64,000 bases of DNA. Source: Streptomyces iakyrus (GTDB taxonomy: Bacteria; Actinomycetota; Actinomycetes; Streptomycetales; Streptomycetaceae). Below the pieces are notes generated by a model. The model was not told the origin of the DNA. It made no database searches and was given only the letters and a program-made list of their open reading frames with translations. The stretch lies in NCBI RefSeq assembly GCF_000717055.1, contig NZ_JNXI01000001.1:434001-498000 (forward strand), given 5' to 3'. Positions 9,133-16,453 of this stretch are shown in pieces; position 1 is the stretch's first letter, and every line of letters begins with the position of its first letter. Made by a program: the position numbers and the translations under genes.

Positions 9133-9162
9133 GTCCGGAGCGGCTCGCGGGCCCGGCGGTCG

Positions 9163-9190
9163 CCGGTGCCGGTGCCGGTGCCGGTGCCGG
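9163..9190. repeat. Short CCGGTG tandem repeat
   Basis: Four full copies of the hexamer CCGGTG plus a partial copy lie in the 81-bp gap between two convergent genes. The repeat can fold on itself and may serve as a weak terminator or be replication slippage. It is too short to be a CRISPR array. Confidence 0.7.
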
Positions 9191-9213
9191 CCGGTCGTGC
9201 GACGCGCATCCGC

Positions 9214-9648
9214 TCAGTCGAGACAGAACTCGTTGCCCTCGATGTCCTGCATCACGATGCACGACTCGTCGTACTCGTCGGCGAGCAGCACGCGCACGCG
9301 TGTGGCGCCGAGCGCGACCAGTCGTGCGCACTCGGCTTCGAGCGTGGCGAGGCGTTCCTCGCCCACGAGCCCGGTGCCGACCCGCACGTCGAGATGGACC
9401 CGGTTCTTGACGACCTTGCCTTCGGGGACGCGCTGGAAGTACAGCCGCGGGCCCACGCCCGAGGGATCACCGCAGACGAACCCCGCACCCTGACGCTCGG
9501 GCGGCAGCGTGCGGTCGAAGTCGCCCCACGTCGCGAACCCCTCCGGCGGCGGCGGGACGACGTACCCCAGAACCTCGCACCAGAAGCGGGCCAGCCGCTC
9601 GGGCTCCGCGCAGTCGAACGTGACCTGGACCTGCCTGATCGATGACAT
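9214..9648 (-). CDS. VOC-superfamily (glyoxalase-like) protein
   Basis: The 144-residue protein has the paired beta-alpha-beta-beta-beta units of the vicinal oxygen chelate fold: VQVTFDCAEPERLARFWCEVLGY opens module one and NRVHLDVRV opens module two, and it ends VMQDIEGNEFCLD with the usual D-x-E-G-N-E-F motif. It is close to the Glyoxalase_6 group common in Streptomyces, whose substrates are mostly unknown. The ATG at 9648 follows a modest purine stretch. It is convergent with the DHA2 transporter. The fold is confident; no reaction can be assigned. Confidence 0.85.
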   Translation of the reverse strand: MSSIRQVQVTFDCAEPERLARFWCEVLGYVVPPPPEGFATWGDFDRTLPPERQGAGFVCGDPSGVGPRLYFQRVPEGKVVKNRVHLDVRVGTGLVGEERLATLEAECARLVALGATRVRVLLADEYDESCIVMQDIEGNEFCLD

Positions 9649-9709
9649 CGGCGCACCCTAGCAGGGCTCTGTCGCTCATCTCCCGGTGAATATCGGCAGG
9701 TTGTCGTGC

Positions 9710-9726
9710 AGGTCGTCGTACGACCT
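9710..9726. promoter_or_regulatory. Inverted repeat upstream of the small zinc-finger gene
   Basis: AGGTCGT (9710-9716) and ACGACCT (9720-9726) are exact inverted repeats around 3 bases, in the 205-bp gap between the VOC gene and the small gene at 9854. The size fits a repressor operator. No regulator gene is adjacent. Confidence 0.4.
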
Positions 9727-9853
9727 CACGCTCGTCGGCCCTGTCCGGGTCTGAGAACTCGTCCCCGGGGAAACCCCGTTGATGTTGGTCTTGCTGCACA
9801 CTCCTTGCTGCGAGCAGACCGGAACGCCGGATTTCTCGACGCGGGAGGGCGCC

Positions 9854-10063
9854 ATGACACAGATCGACGCGAGCAAGGTCAGCCGCTGGGACCAGCACGG
9901 CCGGGAGCATGTGGTCCGGGTGCGGCGTGCGGGTGTGCAGCGCACGATCAGGTGCGACACCTGCGGCTGGCGCAGAGGCGCGCAGTTCCTGCCCTGGCTG
10001 AAGGCGGAGGAGCACCTGGCGGAGGCGCACCAGGCGACGGTGAACCCGGGGTCCGCGGCGTGA
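9854..10063 (+). CDS. Small C2H2 zinc-finger-like protein of unknown function
   Basis: The 69-residue protein starts at ATG 9854, five bases after a GGAGG-type ribosome binding site. The frame stays open upstream to ATG 9782, so a longer form with an extra Cys-rich segment cannot be excluded. It is basic in the middle (HVVRVRRAGVQRT) and has CDTC followed 15 residues later by HLAEAH, which gives a C-x2-C ... H-x4-H pattern resembling a single zinc finger. No known enzyme domain is visible. It is convergent with the acetyltransferase gene and only 6 bases separate the stops. It may bind nucleic acid or a protein partner; this is inference. Confidence 0.72.
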   Translation: MTQIDASKVSRWDQHGREHVVRVRRAGVQRTIRCDTCGWRRGAQFLPWLKAEEHLAEAHQATVNPGSAA

Positions 10064-10069
10064 CACCCC

Positions 10070-10936
10070 CTAGTAGAGGATCGAGGGCAGGTAGGCGCCG
10101 TCGGGCTGGTTGTACAGACCGGTGGTCATCAGGCTCATCAGCTGGACGAGCTTGAGGTCGTGGGACAGGCACCACCTGAGCAGTGCGCTGTCGCTGGTGG
10201 GTACGAGGATCCCGGGGCCGCGGAACTGCGGGGCGGCCGCGATCAGGGCCTGGAGGTCCGGGGTGGTCTCGCCGACGGCGTGCGCGAAGAAGGCGAGGTC
10301 GGTGGCGTAGCCGGTGACGCGTCCGGCGCGCTCCACGACCCGGGCGGTGCCCTGTTTGAGCGCATCGGCGACCTCGCCGCCGCGGTCGACGCCGTGGACC
10401 TGCCGGCACACGTCGTTGCAGGCGCCGAGGTCCGCGTCCGTGGCCTCCCGCACCGCGTACCCGGGCATCTCTTCCCGCAGCGGCGGTCCCTGTACGCAGG
10501 CCAGCGTGGCCCGGTGGACGAAGCCCAGGCTCACGTACAGCGAGAACGACCGGTTGTGGTAGCCGGTCTGCAGGAGCCGGATGCCGGGTGCCCCGCGCTC
10601 GGTGGCCCTGTCCATGACGTCCCGCATGAGCCGGCGGCCCACTCCCGCGTTCTGCACGGTGGGGTCGACGGTGATGGGCCCGACCCCGACGACGGCCGAG
10701 CGTTCGTCGAGGAAGTTGCTGCCCACGATCCGCCCGTCGAGTTCGGCGACGACACTGTAGAACCCGGGGTGGGTGAGGGCGCCCTCCATCAGCGCGACAC
10801 CCACTTCGGGGCTCGGGAAGTCGGGCGGGAAGGCGTGCTCCTCGGCGATGCCGCTGAAGGCCTCGTAGCAGATCCTTCCGCACTCTGCGGCATCGTCCGC
10901 AGTGCCCGGGCGCAGTGTGAGAGCCACGATCGCCAT
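10070..10936 (-). CDS. GNAT-family N-acetyltransferase
   Basis: The 288-residue protein has an N-terminal GNAT domain (residues about 5-145) with VGPITVDPTVQNAGVGRRLM, which carries the acetyl-CoA pyrophosphate loop Q-x-x-G-x-G/A, and NRSFSLYVSLGFVHRAT at the end of the fold. A second domain (about 150-288) with YAVREATDADLGAC looks like a degenerate GNAT repeat, as in tandem-GNAT proteins. It acetylates an unknown amine. GAAGAAGGG directly precedes ATG 10936, and a GTG a few codons in is an alternative. It stands alone on its strand. Confidence 0.82.
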   Translation of the reverse strand: MAIVALTLRPGTADDAAECGRICYEAFSGIAEEHAFPPDFPSPEVGVALMEGALTHPGFYSVVAELDGRIVGSNFLDERSAVVGVGPITVDPTVQNAGVGRRLMRDVMDRATERGAPGIRLLQTGYHNRSFSLYVSLGFVHRATLACVQGPPLREEMPGYAVREATDADLGACNDVCRQVHGVDRGGEVADALKQGTARVVERAGRVTGYATDLAFFAHAVGETTPDLQALIAAAPQFRGPGILVPTSDSALLRWCLSHDLKLVQLMSLMTTGLYNQPDGAYLPSILY

Positions 10937-11009
10937 CCCTTCTTCGCGCCCCCGCGCGGCGACCCACCCCTCACGTCCATCCTGTGCCCGTCCCGGCCGG
11001 GATGCACCC

Positions 11010-11026
11010 GGTGCCGGCGGGGCACC
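11010..11026 (-). terminator. Hairpin just after the TetR gene
   Basis: GGTGCC (11010-11015) and GGCACC (11021-11026) pair around 5 bases, directly after the TetR stop codon at 11028. A perfect 12-bp palindrome, TCCCGGCCGGGA (10991-11002), follows. Together they probably end the AKR-TetR transcript. Confidence 0.5.
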
Positions 11027-11027
11027 C

Positions 11028-11621
11028 CTACGGTGTCCGCCGCAGTCCCTGCACGAGCAGGTCGACGACCGCCGCGAAGTCGGCCTCGGTCCCCGGCTCC
11101 TCCCACTCCTTCGCGTAACACGGGTCGTGGAAGCGGCCCGTGGCCTGGAAGACCGCCCTGGCCGATGCCTCCGCGTCGGCCGCGGCGAAGTCGCCGGTGT
11201 CGACGCCGGCCTGGATGATGCGGGTCAGCTGGGACTCCAGGTCGGTGATGTGCTCACCGACCACCGAGCCGTTCTCGCCGGTGAGGACCGTGTACGTGGC
11301 GAACAGCTCCGGGTCCTCGCCCGCCTTGCGGCGCTTCGCGGCGAACAGCGCGGCGAGCCACTCCCGCAGCCGGGCCTCCGGGACGCGGTCCGCCTCGGCG
11401 ATCCCGGACAGCTGTCCGGACGTGCGGTCCAGCCAGCGCTTGGTGACCGCCTCGCGCAGCGCCGCCTTCGTCCGGAAGTGGCGGTAGACACTGCCGTGGC
11501 TGACGCCGAGCGCCCGGGCGACGTCCACCACGGTGGCCTTGGCCGGTCCGTGGCGGCGCAGCACCTCCTCGGTGGCTTCAAGGATGCGCTCGGCGGTCAG
11601 GGTCTCGCTGGTCGGTGCCAT
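11028..11621 (-). CDS. TetR-family transcriptional repressor
   Basis: The 197-residue regulator has an N-terminal TetR helix-turn-helix at about residues 8-55 (ERILEATEEVLRRHGP, then VVDVARALGVSHGSVYRHF) and a TetR_C-type ligand-binding half. ATG 11621 starts the homologous part; the frame extends upstream without similarity. It lies 25 bp after the aldo/keto reductase gene on the same strand, so the two should be co-transcribed. The nested palindrome upstream of the reductase (12668-12710) is the natural operator, which would make this an autoregulated repressor of the reductase (inference). The inducer is unknown. Confidence 0.88.
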   Translation of the reverse strand: MAPTSETLTAERILEATEEVLRRHGPAKATVVDVARALGVSHGSVYRHFRTKAALREAVTKRWLDRTSGQLSGIAEADRVPEARLREWLAALFAAKRRKAGEDPELFATYTVLTGENGSVVGEHITDLESQLTRIIQAGVDTGDFAAADAEASARAVFQATGRFHDPCYAKEWEEPGTEADFAAVVDLLVQGLRRTP

Positions 11622-11646
11622 GCCCTGACCGTACCCAAAGCCCTGT

Positions 11647-12645
11647 TCAGCTTTCGAGGTGCGCCATCTGGGCTGCCGGGTAGCGGTCGCCGGCGGCGGC
11701 ACCGGCCGGTACGGCCTCCTCTATCGCGGCCAGGTCGGCCGGCTCCAGCGTCACGTCCAGCGCGCCCAGCGCCTCCGTGAGCCGGTCGCGCCTGCGGGCG
11801 CCGACGAGGGGCACGATGTCCTCGCCGCGGGAGAGCACCCAGGCGATGGCGATCTGCGCGACGCTGACGCCCTTCTGCTCGGCGATCTTCCGCAGCGCCT
11901 CGACGAGGTTCAGGTTGTGACGGAGGTTGTCGCCCTGGAAGCGCGGCGACATGGCCCGGAAGTCGCCCGGGCCGAGCTGCCGGTCGGCGGTGAAGTGGCC
12001 GGAGATCAGGCCCCGGGAGAGCACGCCGTACGCCGTGACGGCGATGCCCAGCTCGCGGGTGGTGGGCAGGATCTCGTCCTCGATGCCGCGGGAGATGAGG
12101 GAGTACTCGATCTGGAGGTCGGAGACGGGCGCCGTGGCCGCCGCCCGGCGGATCGTCTCCGCGCCGACCTCGCTGAGGCCGATGTGCCGTACATAGCCCT
12201 TCTCGACGAGTTCCGCTATGGCGCCGACCGTGTCCTCGATGGGCACGTCGGGGTCGAGGCGGGCGATGCGGTAGACGTCGATGTGGTCGACGCCGAGCCG
12301 CTGGAGGGAGTACGCGGCGAAGCTCTTCACGGCGGCGGGCCGTCCGTCGTAGCCGAGCCAGCTGCCGTCCGGGCCGCGCAGGGCGCCGAACTTCACGCTG
12401 AGCAGGGCCTGTTCACGCCGGGCGGCGGGGGCGGCGCGCAGGGCCTCACCGATCAGCAGCTCGTTGTGGCCCATGGCGTAGAAGTCGCCGGTGTCGAGCA
12501 GGGTGACGCCCGCTTCGAGCGCCGCGTGGATGGTCGCGATGGACTCGGCCCGGTCCGCCTCGCCGTACAGGGCGGACATGCCCATGCAGCCGAGACCGAG
12601 GGCGGAGACCTGGGGGCCGGTGGTTCCGAGGTGGCGGGTTCGCAT
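11647..12645 (-). CDS. Aldo/keto reductase
   Basis: This NADPH-dependent TIM-barrel oxidoreductase has 332 residues. It shows LGTTGPQVSALGLGCMGM at the N-terminus, LLDTGDFYAMGHNELLIGEAL (catalytic D and Y), VKFGAL in the place of the catalytic Lys region, and IAWVLSRGEDIVPLVGARRRDRLTEALGAL near the cofactor site. It is closest to the YakC/pyridoxal-reductase-like group. GGAGG lies 8 bases before ATG 12645; ATG 12651 is an alternative. It is the first gene of a two-gene unit with tetR, under a palindromic operator. It probably reduces reactive aldehydes or ketones. Confidence 0.88.
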   Translation of the reverse strand: MRTRHLGTTGPQVSALGLGCMGMSALYGEADRAESIATIHAALEAGVTLLDTGDFYAMGHNELLIGEALRAAPAARREQALLSVKFGALRGPDGSWLGYDGRPAAVKSFAAYSLQRLGVDHIDVYRIARLDPDVPIEDTVGAIAELVEKGYVRHIGLSEVGAETIRRAAATAPVSDLQIEYSLISRGIEDEILPTTRELGIAVTAYGVLSRGLISGHFTADRQLGPGDFRAMSPRFQGDNLRHNLNLVEALRKIAEQKGVSVAQIAIAWVLSRGEDIVPLVGARRRDRLTEALGALDVTLEPADLAAIEEAVPAGAAAGDRYPAAQMAHLES

Positions 12646-12667
12646 CGTCATGCCCTCCACGATGCCA

Positions 12668-12710
12668 TGACAGCTGACAGGTTTCAATATCTGTCATTCG
12701 ATACTTGTCA
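12668..12710 (-). promoter_or_regulatory. Nested inverted-repeat operator upstream of the AKR-TetR operon
   Basis: TGACAG occurs at 12668-12673 and 12675-12680. Its complement CTGTCA is at 12691-12696, with TTGTCA at 12705-12710. The inner pair forms a perfect 6-bp-arm palindrome with a 10-bp AT-rich spacer, and the outer pair encloses it. The elements lie 23-65 bp before the reductase start, where a repressor would block the promoter. Confidence 0.6.
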
Positions 12711-12778
12711 GCCACTGCGCGTCAGCCGCTACTCGTCAGCCCTTGGGTGCGCCTCACGTCCCCGCCCGCCAACCACAG

Positions 12779-13396
12779 CTACCGCGCCGTGAACGCCAGC
12801 TTCGCCCCCAGCGCCACGAACGACCCCGCGAAGCCCCGCCGCAGCCAGGCCGTCACCCGCGGCCGGCCCACGACATGCCGGCGCACCGACGCGGCCAGTA
12901 CCCCGTACGCGGCGAACACCGCGAAGGTCGCCAGCATGAAGACCCCGCCGAGCCCCGCCATCCGCAGCACGGCGTGCGGCTCGCCGGGGGCGACGAACTG
13001 CGGCAGGAACGCGAAGAAGAAGATCGTCAGCTTCGGGTTGAGGATGTTGATCAGCACCCCCCGCACGATGACCCGCCGGGCCGGCACGTCCGGGGCCGCC
13101 TCCCGCTCCTCCACCGCGAGCGCCTCCTTGTCCCGCACCGTCGCCCACGCCATGTACAGCAGGTAGGTGACGCCCGCGTACTTCAGGACCTGGAACGCGG
13201 TCGCGCTCGCGTGCAGCAGCGCGGCGACGCCGGTGACCGTGGCCAGCAGGTGCGGCGCGATCCCGAGCGTGCAGCCGACGGCCGCGACGACGCTCGCGCG
13301 CCGCCCCCGGGAGAGCGCGGCGGCGAGGGTGTAGACGACGCCGGTGCCCGGCGTGGCGACGACGATCAGGGTGGTCAGCAGGAAGGCGATGCTCAT
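12779..13396 (-). CDS. LysE/RhtB-family amino-acid exporter
   Basis: The 205-residue membrane protein has about six helices. It shows the family pattern: FLLTTLIVVATPGTGVVYTLAAALSRGR at the N-terminus, with the conserved P-G-T/P motif, then VGCTLGIAPHLL and, before helix 4, GVLINILNPKLTIFFFAFLPQF. LysE/RhtB proteins export lysine, arginine, threonine, homoserine or related compounds. ATG 13396 gives the usual family length; an upstream extension has no similarity. Two direct repeats of GGACCAAT lie 37-68 bp before the start, a likely activator site, but no regulator gene is adjacent. It diverges from the EEP gene. Confidence 0.88.
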   Translation of the reverse strand: MSIAFLLTTLIVVATPGTGVVYTLAAALSRGRRASVVAAVGCTLGIAPHLLATVTGVAALLHASATAFQVLKYAGVTYLLYMAWATVRDKEALAVEEREAAPDVPARRVIVRGVLINILNPKLTIFFFAFLPQFVAPGEPHAVLRMAGLGGVFMLATFAVFAAYGVLAASVRRHVVGRPRVTAWLRRGFAGSFVALGAKLAFTAR

Positions 13397-13432
13397 GCCG
13401 TCACCCTGGCGCGCCCCCCGCTCCGGGCAACA

Positions 13433-13464
13433 GGACCAATCGGCCTCGGCGCTACGGGACCAAT
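13433..13464 (-). promoter_or_regulatory. Direct repeats upstream of the lysE-type gene
   Basis: GGACCAAT occurs at 13433-13440 and 13457-13464, that is ATTGGTCC twice on the coding strand of the exporter, 24 bp apart. Such spaced direct repeats are typical of GntR/MocR-type activators (family knowledge). The binding protein is not encoded next to it. Confidence 0.5.
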
Positions 13465-13607
13465 CCCCCGACCCCAGGGACCGCAGCGTCCCCACCGTTC
13501 GACACGTTTCACACCCGATCCGACAATGGAAGTGCCGGTGAGCGGTCTCCCCGGCGGCGCCCGCCCACCGGTCGCGCGGAACTCTGCGCCGCCCGAGGGA
13601 GCGCGCC

Positions 13608-14732
13608 ATGACGATCCGTATCGCCACCTTCAACATGGAGAACCTCTTCCGCCGCCCCGCGGTCCTCGGCCTCCAGGACGTCGAGCGGCGCCGGCGGATC
13701 CTGGCCGACTTCGCCGAGTTGGTGTCCCTGCTCGACCTGGCGACCTATGAGCGGGACGAGAAGCTCCGGATCGCCGAGCTCATCAAGAAGTACAGGGCCT
13801 ATTCGACGGATCCCGACACCCCTCCGCCGATCTTCATCAACCAGACCCGCGGGGGAGCCAATCTCTTCCAGACGTCCGGGCGGCCGGGGTCGGCCGACTT
13901 CGAGGTGCGGATCCTCGCCAGCGGCCGGAGAAACTGGTCCGGTTGGGCCGAACTCGTGCGGGAGCACCTCGACGGGGACGCCGTGCGGAACACCGGCAAG
14001 GTGGTCACCGAGGTCAACGCCGACGTCCTGCTCACGGTCGAGGTCGAGGACCGCCTCACCCTGGACCGCTTCAACGAGCAGATTGTGGGCGGCCCGGCCG
14101 AAGGGAAGCCGTATCCCTACAACATGCTGATCGACGGCAACGACATCCGCGGCATCGACATCGGCATCCTGAGCCGCTTCCCGATCAGGTCCGTGCGGTC
14201 GCACATCTTCGACCCCGATCCGGACGAATCCGGGAATCCGCTGTTCAGCCGCGACTGCCCCGAGTTCGAGATCGAGATCAGAACCGCTCCCGGGGAGGAG
14301 CCCCTGTGGCTCCTGGGCAACCACCTCAAGAGCAAGTCCAACGACAACCCGAAGCTGCGGGAGAACCAGGCCAAGCGGGTCGCGGAGATCTACCAGGCCG
14401 CCCTCACGCGCTCTTCGCGCGTGCTGGTCGCCGGAGACATGAACGATTCCCCCGGCAGCAAGCCGGTCAGCGCCCTCCTGGCCACCGGCCTGCAGGATGT
14501 GATGAGCCACCCGAGCTACAAGGGGCTGCCCGGCACGTTCGGGGAGTGCGACTCACCACGGCAGAAGATCGACTATCTGCTGCTGTCCCCGTCGTTGTGG
14601 AGCCAGGTGCAGCACGTCGGCCTGGAGACCCGCGGAATCTTCGCCGAGGGCATCAAGTCCTTCAACAGCGTCAGGTCAAGGACCACCGCAGCCTCCGACC
14701 ACGCGGCCCTCTACGCCGACCTGGACCTGTAA
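13608..14732 (+). CDS. Endonuclease/exonuclease/phosphatase (EEP) fold protein
   Basis: The 374-residue protein has EEP-superfamily motifs in order: IATFNMENLF (metal-binding Asn), NADVLLTVEVED (metal-binding Glu), GIDIGILSRFPI, LLGNHLKSKS, VLVAGDMNDSPGS (catalytic Asp/Asn), KIDYLLLS and the terminal ASDHAALYADL (catalytic His). EEP enzymes are Mg-dependent phosphodiesterases acting on nucleic acids, phosphoinositides or sphingomyelin. No signal peptide is visible. The start ATG follows GAGGGAG. It is monocistronic, followed by a strong hairpin at 14736. A long insert (about residues 40-100) separates the first two motifs. The substrate is unknown. Confidence 0.87.
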   Translation: MTIRIATFNMENLFRRPAVLGLQDVERRRRILADFAELVSLLDLATYERDEKLRIAELIKKYRAYSTDPDTPPPIFINQTRGGANLFQTSGRPGSADFEVRILASGRRNWSGWAELVREHLDGDAVRNTGKVVTEVNADVLLTVEVEDRLTLDRFNEQIVGGPAEGKPYPYNMLIDGNDIRGIDIGILSRFPIRSVRSHIFDPDPDESGNPLFSRDCPEFEIEIRTAPGEEPLWLLGNHLKSKSNDNPKLRENQAKRVAEIYQAALTRSSRVLVAGDMNDSPGSKPVSALLATGLQDVMSHPSYKGLPGTFGECDSPRQKIDYLLLSPSLWSQVQHVGLETRGIFAEGIKSFNSVRSRTTAASDHAALYADLDL

Positions 14733-14735
14733 CGG

Positions 14736-14773
14736 GTCGGACCCCGCGTCCCTGAGGGGCAGCGGGGTCCGAC
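14736..14773 (+). terminator. 12-bp stem terminator after the EEP gene
   Basis: GTCGGACCCCGC (14736-14747) and GCGGGGTCCGAC (14762-14773) are perfect inverted repeats, starting 4 bases after the EEP stop codon. It lies between convergent genes, and the dispersed repeat copy abuts it. Confidence 0.8.
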
Positions 14774-14840
14774 AGGGGCGCGGGGCTGTATCGATATGCG
14801 GCTCCGCCGCGTGGGCGCGACAAGCCACGACGGGTCCGCA
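14774..14840 (+). repeat. Dispersed intergenic repeat, copy A (variant with extra hairpin)
   Basis: This copy starts AGGGGCGCGGGG and ends GCGCGACAAGCCACGACGG plus TCCGCA. It shares both ends with copies B (19617-19660) and C (59234-59277). Between them it carries an extra 27 bp or so with GCGGC-TCC-GCCGC, which can form a hairpin. It lies between the convergent EEP and glyQS genes. Confidence 0.7.
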
Positions 14841-14885
14841 CCCGGCAGATCACACAAGCCGGGCAGACCCTGACCCGTCGAGCAC

Positions 14886-16268
14886 CTAGCAGCCGACGAG
14901 ACGCGCCGCGAGGTACCCCTCGATCTGGTCCAGCGACACCCGCTCCTGCTTCATGGAGTCGCGCTCACGCACAGTCACCGCGTTGTCCTCGAGCGTGTCG
15001 AAGTCGACGGTCACGCAGAACGGCGTGCCGATCTCGTCCTGGCGGCGGTAGCGGCGGCCGATGGCGCCGGCGTCGTCGAACTCGATGTTCCAGTTCTGGC
15101 GGAGCGCCTGGGCGAGACCCTTGGCCTTCGGGGAGAGCTCCGGGTTGCGGGACAGCGGCAGGACCGCGACCTTCACCGGGGCGAGGCGCTGGTCGAGGCG
15201 CAGCACCGTGCGCTTCTCCATCTTGCCCTTGGCGTTGGGCGCCTCGTCCTCGACGTAGGCGTCCAGCAGGAACGCCAGCATCGCGCGGCCGACACCGGCC
15301 GCGGGCTCGATGACGTACGGCGTCCAGCGCTCGCCGGCTTCCTGGTCGAAGTAGGTGAGGTCCTGGCCGGAGGCCTTGGAGTGGGCGCCGAGGTCGTAGT
15401 CGGTGCGGTTGGCGACGCCTTCGAGCTCGCCCCACTCACTGCCGCCGAACTGGAAGCGGTACTCGATGTCGGCGGTGCGCTTGGAGTAGTGGGAGAGCTT
15501 CTCCTTCGGGTGCTCGTACCACCGCATGTTCTCCTCGCGCAGGCCGAGACCGGTGTACCAGTTCCAGCGCTGCTCCATCCAGTACTCCTGCCACTTCTCG
15601 TCCTCGCCCGGCTTGACGAAGAACTCCATCTCCATCTGCTCGAACTCGCGGGTGCGGAAGATGAAGTTGCCGGGCGTGATCTCGTTGCGGAAGGACTTGC
15701 CCATCTGGGCGATGCCGAACGGCGGCTTGCGGCGCGAGGTGGTCTGCACCTGGGAGAAGTTGGTGAAGATGCCCTGGGCGGTCTCGGGGCGCAGGTAGGC
15801 GACGGAGCCGGAGTCCTGCGTGGGGCCGAGGTGGGTGGACAGCAGGCCCGAGAACTGCTTGGGCTCGGTGAACTGGCCCTTGTTGCCGCAGTTGGGGCAG
15901 TTGACGTCGAGGAGGCCGTTCTCCGGGGCGCGGCCCTTCTTCTCCTCGTAGGCCTCCTCCAGGTGGTCCGCGCGGAACCGCTTGTGGCAGGAGGTGCACT
16001 CGGTCAGCGGGTCCGTGAAGGTGGCGACGTGGCCGGAGGCGACCCAGACCTCGGGGGCCAGGATCACGGACGAGTCGATGCCCACGACGTCCTCGCGCGA
16101 CGTCACCATGTAGCGCCACCACTGGCGCTTGAGGTTCTCCTTGAGCTCGACACCCAGGGGGCCGTAGTCCCAAGCGGCGCGCTGACCGCCGTAGATCTCA
16201 CTACAGGGGAATACGAAGCCACGGCGCTTGCTCAGGCTGACGATGGTGTCGATCTTGTCGGCGGCCAC
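14886..16268 (-). CDS. glyQS: Glycyl-tRNA synthetase (single-chain, class II)
   Basis: The 460-residue enzyme charges tRNA-Gly. It has class II motif 1 near [15 protein letters not shown], the zinc-binding insertion with CTSCHK and CPNCGNKG (residues about 90-130), motif 2 [28 protein letters not shown] (about 195-222) and motif 3 with [18 protein letters not shown] (about 325). A C-terminal anticodon-binding domain with [10 protein letters not shown] follows. The start is GTG 16268. It diverges from the zinc-uptake operon, an arrangement I also recall from S. coelicolor. The two CxxC motifs make it a zinc-requiring protein beside a zinc operon. Confidence 0.97.
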   Translation of the reverse strand: MAADKIDTIVSLSKRRGFVFPCSEIYGGQRAAWDYGPLGVELKENLKRQWWRYMVTSREDVVGIDSSVILAPEVWVASGHVATFTDPLTECTSCHKRFRADHLEEAYEEKKGRAPENGLLDVNCPNCGNKGQFTEPKQFSGLLSTHLGPTQDSGSVAYLRPETAQGIFTNFSQVQTTSRRKPPFGIAQMGKSFRNEITPGNFIFRTREFEQMEMEFFVKPGEDEKWQEYWMEQRWNWYTGLGLREENMRWYEHPKEKLSHYSKRTADIEYRFQFGGSEWGELEGVANRTDYDLGAHSKASGQDLTYFDQEAGERWTPYVIEPAAGVGRAMLAFLLDAYVEDEAPNAKGKMEKRTVLRLDQRLAPVKVAVLPLSRNPELSPKAKGLAQALRQNWNIEFDDAGAIGRRYRRQDEIGTPFCVTVDFDTLEDNAVTVRERDSMKQERVSLDQIEGYLAARLVGC

Positions 16269-16326
16269 GGTGCTCTCTTCATTACGACGACGGGCGACGA
16301 AGCGAGTTGCTTCCAGCGAATGCTTC

Positions 16327-16357
16327 AGGTTACCGGCGGGGGCGCCCCCTCAATCAA
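16327..16357 (-). promoter_or_regulatory. Tentative glyQS promoter
   Basis: On the complement, TTGATT (16357-16352) and TAACCT (16332-16327) are separated by 19 bp, about 60 bp before the GTG. The spacer is slightly long. I looked for a T-box leader in the 58 bp between and saw none. Confidence 0.3.
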
Positions 16358-16415
16358 ATCGCTCCCCCTTCGGCCGCCTCCGGCCCCCTCGGGATCCCAC
16401 CGCTCGGACCGTTTA

Positions 16416-16453
16416 TTGACAACGGTTTCCATATTTGCTGAAAATGAGTGTCA
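16416..16453 (+). promoter_or_regulatory. znuA promoter with two Zur-box-like palindromes
   Basis: TTGACA (16416-16421), an 18-bp spacer and GAAAAT (16440-16445) form the promoter and place transcription start at about the ATG at 16453. TGAAAATGAGTGTCA (16439-16453) matches 13 of 15 positions of the Streptomyces Zur-box palindrome as I recall it (TGAAAATGATTTTCA). TGACAACGGTTTCCA (16417-16431) matches 11. They are centred 22 bp apart, two helical turns, covering the -35 and -10 elements, so zinc-bound Zur should repress tightly. Confidence 0.75.

Noticed and set aside
9163..9190. CCGGTG repeats as a possible CRISPR or VNTR array
   Set aside because: There are no spacers, the unit is 6 bp and fewer than five copies are present; it is just low-complexity GC-rich DNA between convergent genes.
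16269..16326. Possible T-box riboswitch in the glyQS leader
   Set aside because: The leader is at most about 60 nt, with no stem I, no T-box sequence and no terminator/antiterminator pair visible.
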